Source: Alcaligenaceae bacterium (GTDB taxonomy: Bacteria > Pseudomonadota > Gammaproteobacteria > Burkholderiales > Burkholderiaceae_B). From it: a stretch of 64,000 bases of DNA. Under the pieces are notes generated by a model. That model was not told where the DNA came from and searched no databases. It worked only from the letters and a program-made list of their open reading frames with translations. The stretch lies in contig CANCRX010000010.1 of the NCBI GenBank assembly GCA_947380655.1, positions 1 through 64,000 of the forward strand, written 5' to 3'. Below are positions 1 to 8,216 of the stretch, piece by piece (the stretch's first letter is position 1; the number at the start of each line of letters is the position of its first letter). The translations under genes were made by a program, and so were the position numbers.

Positions 1-134
1 GCCAGACCGGCGAACAGGATCCACCGCGCCTCGCGCAGGACATACACCAGCTTTGTCTGGAAAGCAGAGGGCCCATTTCGGGTGTTTCGAGTGGTGCGCG
101 AAGGTCGCGTTGTGGCAGCAGTCAGTCTTGGCAT
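1..134 (-). CDS. ftsK: DNA translocase FtsK, N-terminal fragment
   Basis: The reverse strand opens at an ATG at 132-134 and stays open to the window edge (44 codons). The peptide begins with a basic Arg/Thr-rich tail and then VLREARWILFAGL. That motif matches the start of the first membrane segment of betaproteobacterial FtsK, the hexameric DNA pump that clears the terminus at the septum. Divergence from trxB is the usual arrangement in Alcaligenaceae and Burkholderiales. Only the extreme N-terminus is present, so neither the ATPase nor the gamma domain can be checked. The call rests on the short motif plus context. Confidence 0.7.
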   Translation of the reverse strand, partial: MPRLTAATTRPSRTTRNTRNGPSAFQTKLVYVLREARWILFAGL

Positions 135-177
135 GGGGGACATTATAATTTGTAGCTTAACGAAGAGGGTAAATCTG

Positions 178-1137
178 ATGTCGACTTCTAAACACGCCAA
201 AGTTTTGATCCTGGGTTCTGGCCCAGCGGGTTATACCGCAGCAGTCTACGCTGCGCGCGCAAACTTGAATCCAGTGCTGGTGACCGGCCTTGCACAAGGC
301 GGTCAGCTCATGACCACCACCGATGTCGATAACTGGCCAGCCGATGCAACCGGTGTCCAGGGACCGGAACTCATGCAACGATTTCAAGCGCACGCAGAAC
401 GATTTAACACCGAAATGGTGTTTGATCACATCGCCGAGGTCGATTTTTCTTCCCGACCCTTCAAATTAACTGGCGATGGCGGCACAATCTACACCTGCGA
501 TGCGTTGATTATCGCAACCGGCGCCTCGGCCAAGTACCTAGGCTTACCCTCAGAAGAGGAGTTTATGGGGCGTGGCGTCTCTGGTTGTGCCACCTGCGAT
601 GGTTTTTTCTACAAGAATCAGGATGTGGTCGTGGTCGGTGGCGGCAATACCGCTGTCGAAGAAGCCCTGTACCTGTCCAATATCTGTCGCACGGTCACCG
701 TCGTGCATCGTCGGGATAAATTCCGTGCAGAACCCATCCTGATTGACAAGATGATGGACAAAGTCGCGCATGGCAATATGAAGCTTGCGACCCACAAAGC
801 ACTCGACGAGGTACTTGGCGACCAGTCAGGCGTGACCGGCGTTCGTTTGGTCGACACCAATACGGGTGAAAAGCAGGATCTGGCTGTGACAGGTGCTTTT
901 ATTGCGATTGGCCATCAGCCAAACACGTCTATTTTTGAAGGCAAACTCGACATGGCGAACGGCTATATCGTGACCCGCAGCGGCCTGTCCGGTCTGGCGA
1001 CCATGACCTCGGTTGAGGGCGTCTTTGCCGCAGGCGATGTGCAAGACCACATCTATCGCCAGGCAATCACCAGCGCCGGCACTGGCTGCATGGCAGCACT
1101 CGACGCACAGCGGTGGCTGGAGAATGCGGGGGAGTAA
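178..1137 (+). CDS. trxB: Thioredoxin-disulfide reductase
   Basis: A 319-residue NADPH-dependent flavoenzyme that reduces cytosolic thioredoxin. The FAD motif GSGPAG lies at residues 13-18, the redox-active CATC at 137-140 and the NADP-binding GGGNTA at 154-159. The C-terminal FAD-binding part reads AAGDV and then YRQAITSAGTGCMAA. The ORF is open upstream to 82, but the ATG at 178 follows a purine-rich GAAGAGGGT and gives the family length, so it is the better start. The final 14 bases overlap the start of the Smr gene, which suggests translational coupling. FtsK is divergent across about 43 bases. Confidence 0.96.
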   Translation: MSTSKHAKVLILGSGPAGYTAAVYAARANLNPVLVTGLAQGGQLMTTTDVDNWPADATGVQGPELMQRFQAHAERFNTEMVFDHIAEVDFSSRPFKLTGDGGTIYTCDALIIATGASAKYLGLPSEEEFMGRGVSGCATCDGFFYKNQDVVVVGGGNTAVEEALYLSNICRTVTVVHRRDKFRAEPILIDKMMDKVAHGNMKLATHKALDEVLGDQSGVTGVRLVDTNTGEKQDLAVTGAFIAIGHQPNTSIFEGKLDMANGYIVTRSGLSGLATMTSVEGVFAAGDVQDHIYRQAITSAGTGCMAALDAQRWLENAGE

Positions 1138-1876
1138 AGCTGGCCTGGCCGACCTCAAGCGCATGCACGACAAGGCCCAGGCAGCTCGCAAAGCACAAGA
1201 GGCGCTCGCACAGTCTGCGAACGCCTCCACGAGCCAGACCTCACCTGCGCTCAACGAAGATGCGCGCAAGCTTTTCGCTCGTGCAACCCAGGCCGTGCAA
1301 CCCATTCAAGCCAAAGGCAGGGTCATGCATCAGCGTGCCGGAGTCAGCGTCACCGGTCCACAAGCGTTTGCTTCAGGCGGCTCACATGCCGCGGACTTGC
1401 TGGCACAAAAGCGCATGCGTGCAACAGGTGAGTCTGTCTCGTCACTGGCAGAGATCGCCCTCAAACACGGCGCTTCTGTGCCGGTCTCGGCACAAGCAAG
1501 TGTTTCCGATATTTACGCTCCCATCAGAGACACAGAGGCCGAGGTCACCTGGGCAGCGCCAGGCATGGGCCCGGATACGCTACGTCGCCTTAAACAGGCA
1601 TTCTGGCCGGTTGGTGCACACCTGGATTTACATGGCATGAATAGCGATCAGGCCCGCCCTGCATTGCTAGCATTTATTGACGCCAGTCAACAGCACGGTA
1701 CACGTTGCGTCAGAGTTGTACATGGCCAAGGCTATGGTTCAGCCAATGGCCAAGCGGTGCTGAAAAATCTCGTTATCCAGTGGCTGACGCAAATTCCAGG
1801 CGTCGCGGCTTTCGCAACGGCACCACAAGCGCACGGTGGACGAGGCGCATTGCTCGCCCTGATCAGACAAATTTAA
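1124..1876 (+). CDS. Smr (MutS2 C-terminal-like) domain protein
   Basis: A 250-residue protein made of a charged, low-complexity N-terminal half (Ala/Gln/Arg-rich, probably helical or disordered) and a C-terminal Smr domain. The domain carries the two signature motifs LDLHG (167-171) and HGQGYGS (200-206). Smr domains bind or nick nucleic acids, and the bacterial stand-alone forms are being linked to ribosome rescue and RNA cleavage; the role of this one is unknown. The start chosen is the ATG at 1124 inside the end of trxB, preceded by GGCTGGAG. The stop is only 6 bases from the stop of the convergent symporter gene, with no terminator visible between them. Confidence 0.88.
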   Translation: MRGSKAGLADLKRMHDKAQAARKAQEALAQSANASTSQTSPALNEDARKLFARATQAVQPIQAKGRVMHQRAGVSVTGPQAFASGGSHAADLLAQKRMRATGESVSSLAEIALKHGASVPVSAQASVSDIYAPIRDTEAEVTWAAPGMGPDTLRRLKQAFWPVGAHLDLHGMNSDQARPALLAFIDASQQHGTRCVRVVHGQGYGSANGQAVLKNLVIQWLTQIPGVAAFATAPQAHGGRGALLALIRQI

Positions 1877-1882
1877 TTGTGC

Positions 1883-3943
1883 TCAGTCGGGCTGTCGCAA
1901 ATACTCGACAAGCTCTTCTGTCGCGGGGTCTGGTCGCGGTGTCATGAGCGACACCAGCACGATCACTACGATTGCGACGGGCGCTCCAAACACGCCAGCA
2001 GCGATGGGCTGGATACCCCATAACAACTCAATCGGCGCACTGCGCGGCACGCCCAGTACGAGTTCTCGCAGCCAGGACTGTGTGGTGATCATATAAAAAA
2101 AGGTCGTCAGTAAACCCGCGAGCATACCGAGCGTCGCCCCCCATTTATTCGCGCGTTTCCAGAAAATCCCCATCACGAGCACGGGAAAAAAAGAACAGGC
2201 GGCAAAAGAAAAGGCCGCGCCCACTAAAAACAAAATATCTGCAGGCGTGCGCGTTGCCACCCAGGCCGCCGCAAACGCGACCAACAACAACAAGACTTTA
2301 GACACAATCACTCGGCGCCCAGCACTCATGCCTGGGGAGACCATTCTGAAAATCGTATCGTGTGACAAAGCATTGGATAGCGTCAATAGCAGTCCATCCG
2401 CGGTAGACAGTGCAGCGGCGAGCGCCCCAGCAGCAACCAGACCTGAAATCACATAGGGCAGACCAGCAATCTCCGGCGTCGCCAGCACGACCACATCCGC
2501 CCCAATATGAATTTCGGATAACTGAACAACGCCATCATGATTGACATCCATGAGGTCAATCAACGAGCGATCGACCGCAGTCCAGGCATGCACCCAGGAA
2601 GGCAAATCCGCATACGACATGCCGACCAGATTGGTATAAATTTCGTACTTCACAAGAATGGCCAACGCAGGGGCCATGAAATAAAGTAACAAAATAAACA
2701 GTAACGACCAGAATACTGACTGACGCGCGGCGCTGACCGAAGGCGTAGTCAGCGAGCGCGTCAAAATGTGCGGCAGACCAGCGGTCCCCAGCATCAGACA
2801 GAGTACGATCGCGATGAAATTATTACGGATATGTTCCGAACTTTCGCCGGGTTTTCGGGCAAAGGGCTCTGCATGCGGGATCGGCGGAGAAGCCCGTGCC
2901 GCGTAGTCGTCACGGGCTCGAGACCATTCAGTACGTGCCGCCTCAACGCTCGGCGGATAAGCCGAGAGCTCGCGCTCTAAGGTTCGAACATCAACCATGG
3001 CGGCATCGTTGGCGCGGGCGCGTAACAATTGCAACCGGAGTTTTTTATTTTCCTCGGCTAAGGACTCGGGCAGGCGATCGATCCGTGCCTGCATCTCGTC
3101 GGCCCTGTCTTGCCACACCAGACGGACACTGCGTTCTTCAGGATCATAGGTCAGCTCGCGCTCACGCTCAGTCACCTGCTGCAAAACAGAACTGGCCGCC
3201 ACTTGTGGCACGGGTTGTCCAGTCTGCTTAACCGAGAGCCATATCACCGGAACCAGGTAAGCGATCAACAAAATAATGTATTGCCCGACCTGAGTCCAGG
3301 TCACCGCACGCATCCCACCCAGAAAGGAGCAAACCAGCATACCGCCCAGCGCAATAAAAATCCCCAACTCAAATGAGATACCCGTCATCCGAGTCGTGAT
3401 GATGCCTACACCGTAAATTTGCGCAACCAAATACGTGAAGGAACACAATACGGCACAAAACACGCCGACAAAACGAGGCAGGTTTCCGCCGAATCTGGCG
3501 CCTAAAAAATCGGGGATAGTAAAACGTCCGAATTTACGGAGATACGGCGCAAGAAACAGTGCCACCAGCACATATCCTCCGGTCCACCCGAGGATATAAG
3601 CCAATCCGTTATAACCCGTTAAATAAAGGGTACCGGCCACGCCAATGAAAGAGGCAACCGACATCCAGTCCGCAGCAGTCGCCATGCCGTTAAAGATCGC
3701 TGGCACACGCCGCCCTGCGACGTAGTATTCGATAGGGTCCGAGGTCCGGCAGTAAATCCCGATACCCGCATATAGCACAACCGTGACCAACAAAAAGACA
3801 TAACCGATCCACTGACGGGCTAAGCCAAGGATTTCAAGCAAAGCCAGCACCAGTATCAATAGCGCAAAGCCAAACGCGTACACGATATAGCCTCGCCACA
3901 GCCGGGTATTGAGTTCCGTTTGGGCACTAGAGGGCTTAAGCAT
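1883..3943 (-). CDS. Sodium:solute symporter, large subunit (VC_2705-type)
   Basis: A 686-residue integral membrane protein of the solute:sodium symporter family, related to acetate permease ActP. Family signatures include the helix segments around residues 84-130 and the AALSTADGLLLTLSNALSHD motif region. Two features mark the subfamily that works with a small DUF4212 partner. One is a long hydrophilic, Glu/Arg-rich insert at about 241-370 with heptad-like character. The other is an EF-hand-like loop, D466-x-N468-x-D470-G471 to E477. The start overlaps the stop of the DUF4212 gene (TAATG), so the two are translationally coupled. The substrate is not deducible; short carboxylates such as acetate are a reasonable guess. 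Confidence 0.9.
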   Translation of the reverse strand: MLKPSSAQTELNTRLWRGYIVYAFGFALLILVLALLEILGLARQWIGYVFLLVTVVLYAGIGIYCRTSDPIEYYVAGRRVPAIFNGMATAADWMSVASFIGVAGTLYLTGYNGLAYILGWTGGYVLVALFLAPYLRKFGRFTIPDFLGARFGGNLPRFVGVFCAVLCSFTYLVAQIYGVGIITTRMTGISFELGIFIALGGMLVCSFLGGMRAVTWTQVGQYIILLIAYLVPVIWLSVKQTGQPVPQVAASSVLQQVTERERELTYDPEERSVRLVWQDRADEMQARIDRLPESLAEENKKLRLQLLRARANDAAMVDVRTLERELSAYPPSVEAARTEWSRARDDYAARASPPIPHAEPFARKPGESSEHIRNNFIAIVLCLMLGTAGLPHILTRSLTTPSVSAARQSVFWSLLFILLLYFMAPALAILVKYEIYTNLVGMSYADLPSWVHAWTAVDRSLIDLMDVNHDGVVQLSEIHIGADVVVLATPEIAGLPYVISGLVAAGALAAALSTADGLLLTLSNALSHDTIFRMVSPGMSAGRRVIVSKVLLLLVAFAAAWVATRTPADILFLVGAAFSFAACSFFPVLVMGIFWKRANKWGATLGMLAGLLTTFFYMITTQSWLRELVLGVPRSAPIELLWGIQPIAAGVFGAPVAIVVIVLVSLMTPRPDPATEELVEYLRQPD

Positions 3944-4212
3944 TAAAGATCCCGCTTTTTACGTGCAACTGCATCAACACGATCCATATACCAGGCATAC
4001 CAGCCAATGATCGCAAGGAACATTGCTGGCGCACCGATTGCAGCCATCCAAAAAGAAAAAGGCCAACCAAAAATAAACAGTTTGGCCAGGCCAATTGCGA
4101 AATAAACAGGCAAAAACGTGACGATCAGCCAGATGATCAGCAACACGCTAATGACCAGCAAATTAAGCTGCCAATAGGACAGACTTTTACTTAACCCGCG
4201 CAGATTAGCCAT
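3943..4212 (-). CDS. DUF4212 sodium/solute symporter small subunit
   Basis: An 89-residue protein with two hydrophobic helices (about 16-36 and 45-72) and a basic C-terminal tail ending RKKRDL. It matches the DUF4212 / symporter small-subunit family, whose genes sit directly upstream of VC_2705-type symporters as here, with overlapping stop and start codons. It is presumed to assemble with the large subunit in the inner membrane. No strong ribosome-binding site is visible ahead of its ATG. The leader upstream contains a marked hairpin (see 4255-4293). Confidence 0.88.
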   Translation of the reverse strand: MANLRGLSKSLSYWQLNLLVISVLLIIWLIVTFLPVYFAIGLAKLFIFGWPFSFWMAAIGAPAMFLAIIGWYAWYMDRVDAVARKKRDL

Positions 4213-4254
4213 GATTTAAAATAAATTTAGCAAGTTTATCAACGCCCAAAGCGA

Positions 4255-4293
4255 CAACGGCCAGCACGTGAGTGCCAGCCGTTGCGCGTTTTT
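4255..4293. promoter_or_regulatory. Strong hairpin in the symporter leader region
   Basis: The arms CAACGGC (4255-4261) and GCCGTTG (4278-4284) pair. Inside them, after symmetrical CA/CA positions, GCAC (4264-4267) pairs with GTGC (4272-4275) around a GTGA loop. A T-run (4289-4293) follows on the plus strand, so it would terminate plus-strand transcription, yet no plus-strand gene ends here. On the minus strand it sits about 45 bases ahead of the DUF4212 start and could act as a leader structure. Function unknown. Confidence 0.6.
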
Positions 4294-4297
4294 GCTC

Positions 4298-4357
4298 TTA
4301 TTGAGTACTGCCTATTTTTTTTAAAGCCAGTTGTGCCGGCCCGCCCATATTGAGCAT
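4298..4357 (-). CDS. Possible 19-residue small ORF in the icd/DUF4212 gap
   Basis: On the minus strand an ATG at 4355-4357 is preceded by a strong purine-rich GAGGGGAC at a good distance. It opens a 19-codon frame reading MLNMGGPAQLALKKIGSTQ, ending at TAA. The same frame is open further upstream to give about 37 codons. It ends just before the hairpin at 4255-4293. This could be a leader peptide, a small protein, or the remnant C-terminus of a lost gene. Nothing but the ribosome-binding site and the non-random peptide supports it. Confidence 0.25.
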   Translation of the reverse strand: MLNMGGPAQLALKKIGSTQ

Positions 4358-4453
4358 TTGTCCCCTCACCTGCTTGAAGTCCATTCTGCACGACCATCGC
4401 ACAATCCACATCAGGGTATGCCCTTAATTAGAGCAAAAATATTGTTTTTTTAC

Positions 4454-4494
4454 AAAAATGCCTGCTTGCCGCGCATAAAAAATATCGTCAGGCA
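4454..4494 (-). terminator. Possible terminator after icd
   Basis: On the minus strand, just downstream of the icd stop, TGCCTG (complement of 4489-4494) pairs with CAGGCA (complement of 4459-4464), followed by five T. The 24-base loop is long, so this is a weak candidate. Confidence 0.4.
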
Positions 4495-4507
4495 AAACAT
4501 ATGGGCA

Positions 4508-5764
4508 TTACATGTTTTCAATCATGGCCTGACCAAACCCAGAACACGACACTTGTGCAGCGCCCTGTAATAATCTGGCCAAATCGTAGGTGACTTTTTT
4601 AGACAAAATGGTTTTTTCCATGCTTTGGATAATAAGGTCGGCTGCCTCATTCCAGCCGAGGTGGCGCAACATCATTTCGGCAGACAAAATTTCTGAACCC
4701 GGATTGACGTAGTCTTTCCCGGCGTACTTGGGGGCCGTGCCTGAAGTCGCTTCAAACATCGCGACCGAGTCCGACAAGTTTGCTCCGGGAGCAATCCCCA
4801 CACCGCCCACCTGAGCGGCTAACGCATCTGAAAGATAGTCGCCATTCAGATTGAGTGTAGCAATCACACTGTATTCGTTTGGTCGCAACAAGATCTGTTG
4901 CATAAAGGCGTCAGCAATCACGTCTTTGACAATGATGTCACGACCGGTCTTGGGGTTTTTAAATTTGCACCACGGTCCGCCATCAATTGGTTGGGCACCG
5001 AACTCCTCCTGCGCAAGCTCATAGGCCCAGTCCCTGAAAGCACCCTCAGTAAACTTCATGATGTTGCCTTTATGTACGATTGTGCACGAGGGCAGATTAT
5101 GTTCAATCGTGTATTGCAATGCTTTGCGGACCAAGCGCTTGGTGCCTTCGCTTGAAACTGGTTTGAGCGCGAGACCCGAGGTTTGAGGAAAACGGATTTG
5201 AGTCACACCGAGCTTATGCTGCAAGAACTCTATCAACTCACGCGCCTGGGGGGTGTTTGCTGCGAACTCGATACCCGCATAAATATCTTCAGAGTTTTCA
5301 CGGAAAATCACCATATTGGTTTTTTCCGGTTCGCGTAACGGCGAGGGCACGCCTTTAAGATAGCGCACAGGCCTCAAGCACACGTATAGATCAAGATGCT
5401 GACGCAACGCTACGTTCAGCGAGCGAATCCCACCACCTACTGGGGTATTGAGAGGGCCTTTAATTGAAACGACAAACTCTTTGACTGCGCGCAACGTTTC
5501 CTCAGGCAAAGAAATATCTTCGCCATACAATTTTCTCGATTTTTCACCCGCATAGATTTCCATCCAGTGAATCTTGCGTTTGCCATGGTAGGCCTTTGCT
5601 ATGGCAGCATCCACAACCTTTTTCATGACAGGCGTAATGTCTACGCCGGTCCCGTCACCTTCGATAAAAGGGATGATCGGCTCGTCTGGAACACTCAGTG
5701 ATGAATCTGGGTTAACCGTGATTTTATGACCCGACTGTGGGATCTGAATGTGCTGATAGGACAT
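4508..5764 (-). CDS. icd: NADP-dependent isocitrate dehydrogenase
   Basis: A 418-residue cytosolic TCA-cycle enzyme that converts isocitrate to 2-oxoglutarate with NADP. It is close in length and sequence to the E. coli enzyme. The substrate-binding segment GGGIRSLNVALRQ places Ser115 at the position phosphorylated by AceK in enteric bacteria. The metal/substrate segment with DVIADAFMQQ and the C-terminal NADP region with GTAPKYAGKDYVNP are intact. A GGAG lies 6 bases ahead of the ATG. It is transcribed away from DUF1841, and a TAAGAT hexamer about 50 bases upstream is a possible -10 element. No acetate-control gene is adjacent. Confidence 0.96.
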   Translation of the reverse strand: MSYQHIQIPQSGHKITVNPDSSLSVPDEPIIPFIEGDGTGVDITPVMKKVVDAAIAKAYHGKRKIHWMEIYAGEKSRKLYGEDISLPEETLRAVKEFVVSIKGPLNTPVGGGIRSLNVALRQHLDLYVCLRPVRYLKGVPSPLREPEKTNMVIFRENSEDIYAGIEFAANTPQARELIEFLQHKLGVTQIRFPQTSGLALKPVSSEGTKRLVRKALQYTIEHNLPSCTIVHKGNIMKFTEGAFRDWAYELAQEEFGAQPIDGGPWCKFKNPKTGRDIIVKDVIADAFMQQILLRPNEYSVIATLNLNGDYLSDALAAQVGGVGIAPGANLSDSVAMFEATSGTAPKYAGKDYVNPGSEILSAEMMLRHLGWNEAADLIIQSMEKTILSKKVTYDLARLLQGAAQVSCSGFGQAMIENM

Positions 5765-5899
5765 GTTTACTCCGGTACACCTTAAAATGATGGAGTATCT
5801 TATCCTGCATTAGTTGGGTGCACCGCAGCATTTCAACGATGTTTTTCCATTCTTTTCAATCTGGGGCCTAACGCTCCAACACTCACCAGGCAACATTGC

Positions 5900-6328
5900 A
5901 TGTTCAACCCTTCACGCGATCAGGTCAGGCAGTTTTTTATCGAGACGTGGCGTAAACACCGCGCGCTTGAGGTCCTGACCCCCCTGGAAGCCATGGCACT
6001 GGACTGGATCGAACAACATCCTGAATATCACTCCGATCTGGAGCAATCCGATGCGATGACCCGCGAGTTCAACGTCGAAGAGGGTCGAACCAACCCTTTC
6101 CTGCATCTATCCATGCACCTGGCCATCGCTGAGCAATTATCGATTGATCATCCCAGAGGTATACGCGTCGCTTACGAAGCAATCGCCTCAAGAACGGATC
6201 CCCATCATGCCGCGCATGAGGTCATGGAGTGCCTTGGAAAGGTGGTCTGGGAATCCCAGCGACTAGGCACTGCTCTCGATAGTGACGCATATATCGAACT
6301 CATTCGACAGCGCGCCAGCCGGGACTGA
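5900..6328 (+). CDS. DUF1841 family protein
   Basis: A 142-residue soluble protein that matches the DUF1841 family of beta- and gammaproteobacteria. The His-containing segments (FLHLSMHLAIAEQL at about 74-87 and HHAAHEVMECLGKVVWE at about 103-119) are typical. Function is unknown, and conserved His and Glu residues hint at metal binding. The family often lies next to small cytochrome c genes, as here, where two are convergent with it across a shared terminator. Confidence 0.85.
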   Translation: MFNPSRDQVRQFFIETWRKHRALEVLTPLEAMALDWIEQHPEYHSDLEQSDAMTREFNVEEGRTNPFLHLSMHLAIAEQLSIDHPRGIRVAYEAIASRTDPHHAAHEVMECLGKVVWESQRLGTALDSDAYIELIRQRASRD

Positions 6329-6331
6329 GTG

Positions 6332-6359
6332 AAAAAAACCCGCTGGAGCGGGTTTTTTT
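6332..6359. terminator. Bidirectional rho-independent terminator
   Basis: Seven A, stem CCCGC (6339-6343), loop TGGA, stem GCGGG (6348-6352), seven T. It is symmetrical, so it can serve DUF1841 on the plus strand and the cytochrome c pair on the minus strand. Confidence 0.92.
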
Positions 6360-6398
6360 CTGCAGGTTTTACCCTGCAAACTACATATCATTCGCGTA

Positions 6399-6761
6399 TC
6401 ACTTGCGAACAGCCAAAGGACCTGGCTGAGAGGCAAGCCATGCGGAGACGTTAGCAATATCAGTAGCCGACAACTGGGTTGCGAAAGCACCCATGATGGC
6501 GTTTTTACGGACGTTCGCGGTTGGTGCTACCCCAGCAGCGCCACGCTGATAGGCTTTGAGCGCATGTGCCAGAAAATCAGCATGCTGACCAGCAAGAATG
6601 GGATAAGCAGGATCAACCGCTGTTTTTCCATCCGCACCGTGGCAGGATGCACAGTTAACTTTTTCCCAGACAGCCTTGCCTGCAGCGAGGTCGGCAGCCT
6701 GCGAGAGGCCTGCTGTAGCAATCAGTGCAACACCAGCGAGGGCGATCGAAAGATGTTTCAT
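6399..6761 (-). CDS. Small periplasmic c-type cytochrome (second of pair)
   Basis: A 120-residue class I cytochrome c. A signal peptide (MKHLSIALAGVALIATAGLSQA) is followed by one heme site CASCH and a likely Met ligand in the NAIMGAF segment. It resembles single-domain c553/c4-half cytochromes that carry electrons in the periplasm. It lies 12 bases downstream of a second cytochrome c gene and is probably cotranscribed. The redox partners are not identifiable here. Confidence 0.9.
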   Translation of the reverse strand: MKHLSIALAGVALIATAGLSQAADLAAGKAVWEKVNCASCHGADGKTAVDPAYPILAGQHADFLAHALKAYQRGAAGVAPTANVRKNAIMGAFATQLSATDIANVSAWLASQPGPLAVRK

Positions 6762-6773
6762 AGGAGCCCCCGG

Positions 6774-7160
6774 TTATTTAAGATTGGAGTAATAGGCAGC
6801 CAGATCAGCAATATCCTGATCGGACAGGCTCGCCGCAATGGCGTCCATCGTAGGGTGGCTACGATCGCCTTTAGCATAGGCATGCAGGGCAGCCTGAATA
6901 TATTTGTCGTTCTGGCCCGCGATCATCGGCACCGAGTAGACCTCGGGAAAGCTCGCGCGATAGCCTGGGATACCATGGCAGCCAATACACATCGAGACCT
7001 TGGCGCGTGAGGCATCGGGCTTGCCTGCGTCGGCGGCCATTGCGGGCGAGGCGACAAAACAGGTAGCGGCGATAGCAAGAACACCGGTCAGACGGGCAGC
7101 CAAATTGGCATTTTTAGAAGGATGATTGTTGAAGCGATACATATTGTTCGGCAACTTCAT
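6774..7160 (-). CDS. Small periplasmic c-type cytochrome (first of pair)
   Basis: A 128-residue class I cytochrome c with an N-terminal export signal ending near SPAMAADA, one heme site CIGCH, and a Met candidate in SHPTMDAI. The ORF start has no good ribosome-binding site; the internal ATG at codon 7 is an alternative. Together with the next gene it forms the two halves of something like a diheme cytochrome c4, encoded separately. It is divergent from the MoxR gene across 136 bases. Confidence 0.88.
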   Translation of the reverse strand: MKLPNNMYRFNNHPSKNANLAARLTGVLAIAATCFVASPAMAADAGKPDASRAKVSMCIGCHGIPGYRASFPEVYSVPMIAGQNDKYIQAALHAYAKGDRSHPTMDAIAASLSDQDIADLAAYYSNLK

Positions 7161-7296
7161 GAAAGGGCTCTGACTTAAAGCAGAGAAAATCCCGGGATTG
7201 TCCCGGCCGCAAAACGATTGGATTGTACGATAATTGGAGCGGTTAGACTTGTTCCATTCGTATTTTCCCCTGAAACCCCTATTTTTTCAGCGACTA

Positions 7297-8175
7297 ATGA
7301 CCTCAGCCACCCCTACCCAAGCCCAGAATCAGCGTTTTGACGGTACCGAACGCTATGTTGCAACCGAAGACCTCAAACTCGCCGTCAATGCCGCACTCAC
7401 CCTGCAACGCCCACTCCTGATCAAGGGCGAGCCTGGAACAGGCAAAACCATGCTTGCCGAGGAAGTGGCCCAGGCGCTGGGACGTCCGCTGTTGCAATGG
7501 CACATCAAATCCACCACTAAAGCCCATCAGGGCCTGTATGAATACGATGCGGTCTCACGGCTGCGCGATTCGCAACTGGGTGACGAGAAAGTTAAAGATA
7601 TTCGCAACTACATCATGCAAGGCGTGTTGTGGCAGGCCTTTGAATCACCAGAGCCCGTGGTGCTGCTGATTGATGAAATCGACAAAGCCGACATCGAATT
7701 CCCCAATGATCTGCTGCGTGAACTCGATCAGATGGAATTCCACGTCTACGAAACCCGTAGTACCGTGCGTGCGCTGCACCGTCCACTGGTCATCATCACC
7801 TCAAACAATGAAAAAGATCTGCCCGATGCGTTCTTGCGCCGTTGCTTCTTTCACTACATCCGCTTCCCTGATCGCGATACCTTGCGCAGCATCGTGGACG
7901 TGCACTTTCCTAATCTGCATGCGGACGTCCTGCGTGCAGCGCTCGACACCTTCTTTGCGCTGCGCGATGCACCCGGACTGAAGAAAAAACCTTCAACTTC
8001 CGAATTTCTGGACTGGTTGCGTTTGCTGATTGCTGAAGACGTCAGTGCTGCGCAGATCGATGCGCACGCGGCGACCGCCGTGCCCATGATGGCAGGCGCC
8101 TTACTTAAGAACGAACAAGACCTGCAGTTGCTCGAGCGTCTGGCTGCGGTGACACGCGGCACTACGCGTCGTTAA
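7297..8175 (+). CDS. MoxR-type AAA+ ATPase
   Basis: A 292-residue AAA+ protein. Walker A GEPGTGKT is at 44-51, Walker B VVLLIDEID at 121-129, sensor 1 at IITSNNEKDLPDAFLRRC, and a C-terminal lid follows. MoxR ATPases act as chaperones with VWA-domain partners to mature or insert cofactors in enzyme complexes. The VWA partner here is encoded one gene away. The frame is open to 7234, but the downstream ATG at 7297 gives the typical N-terminus. Neither start has a strong ribosome-binding site. Confidence 0.9.
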   Translation: MTSATPTQAQNQRFDGTERYVATEDLKLAVNAALTLQRPLLIKGEPGTGKTMLAEEVAQALGRPLLQWHIKSTTKAHQGLYEYDAVSRLRDSQLGDEKVKDIRNYIMQGVLWQAFESPEPVVLLIDEIDKADIEFPNDLLRELDQMEFHVYETRSTVRALHRPLVIITSNNEKDLPDAFLRRCFFHYIRFPDRDTLRSIVDVHFPNLHADVLRAALDTFFALRDAPGLKKKPSTSEFLDWLRLLIAEDVSAAQIDAHAATAVPMMAGALLKNEQDLQLLERLAAVTRGTTRR

Positions 8176-8216
8176 ACGCGCACGCTCTTCACCCAGCCCC
8201 GCTGACAGGAACAACC

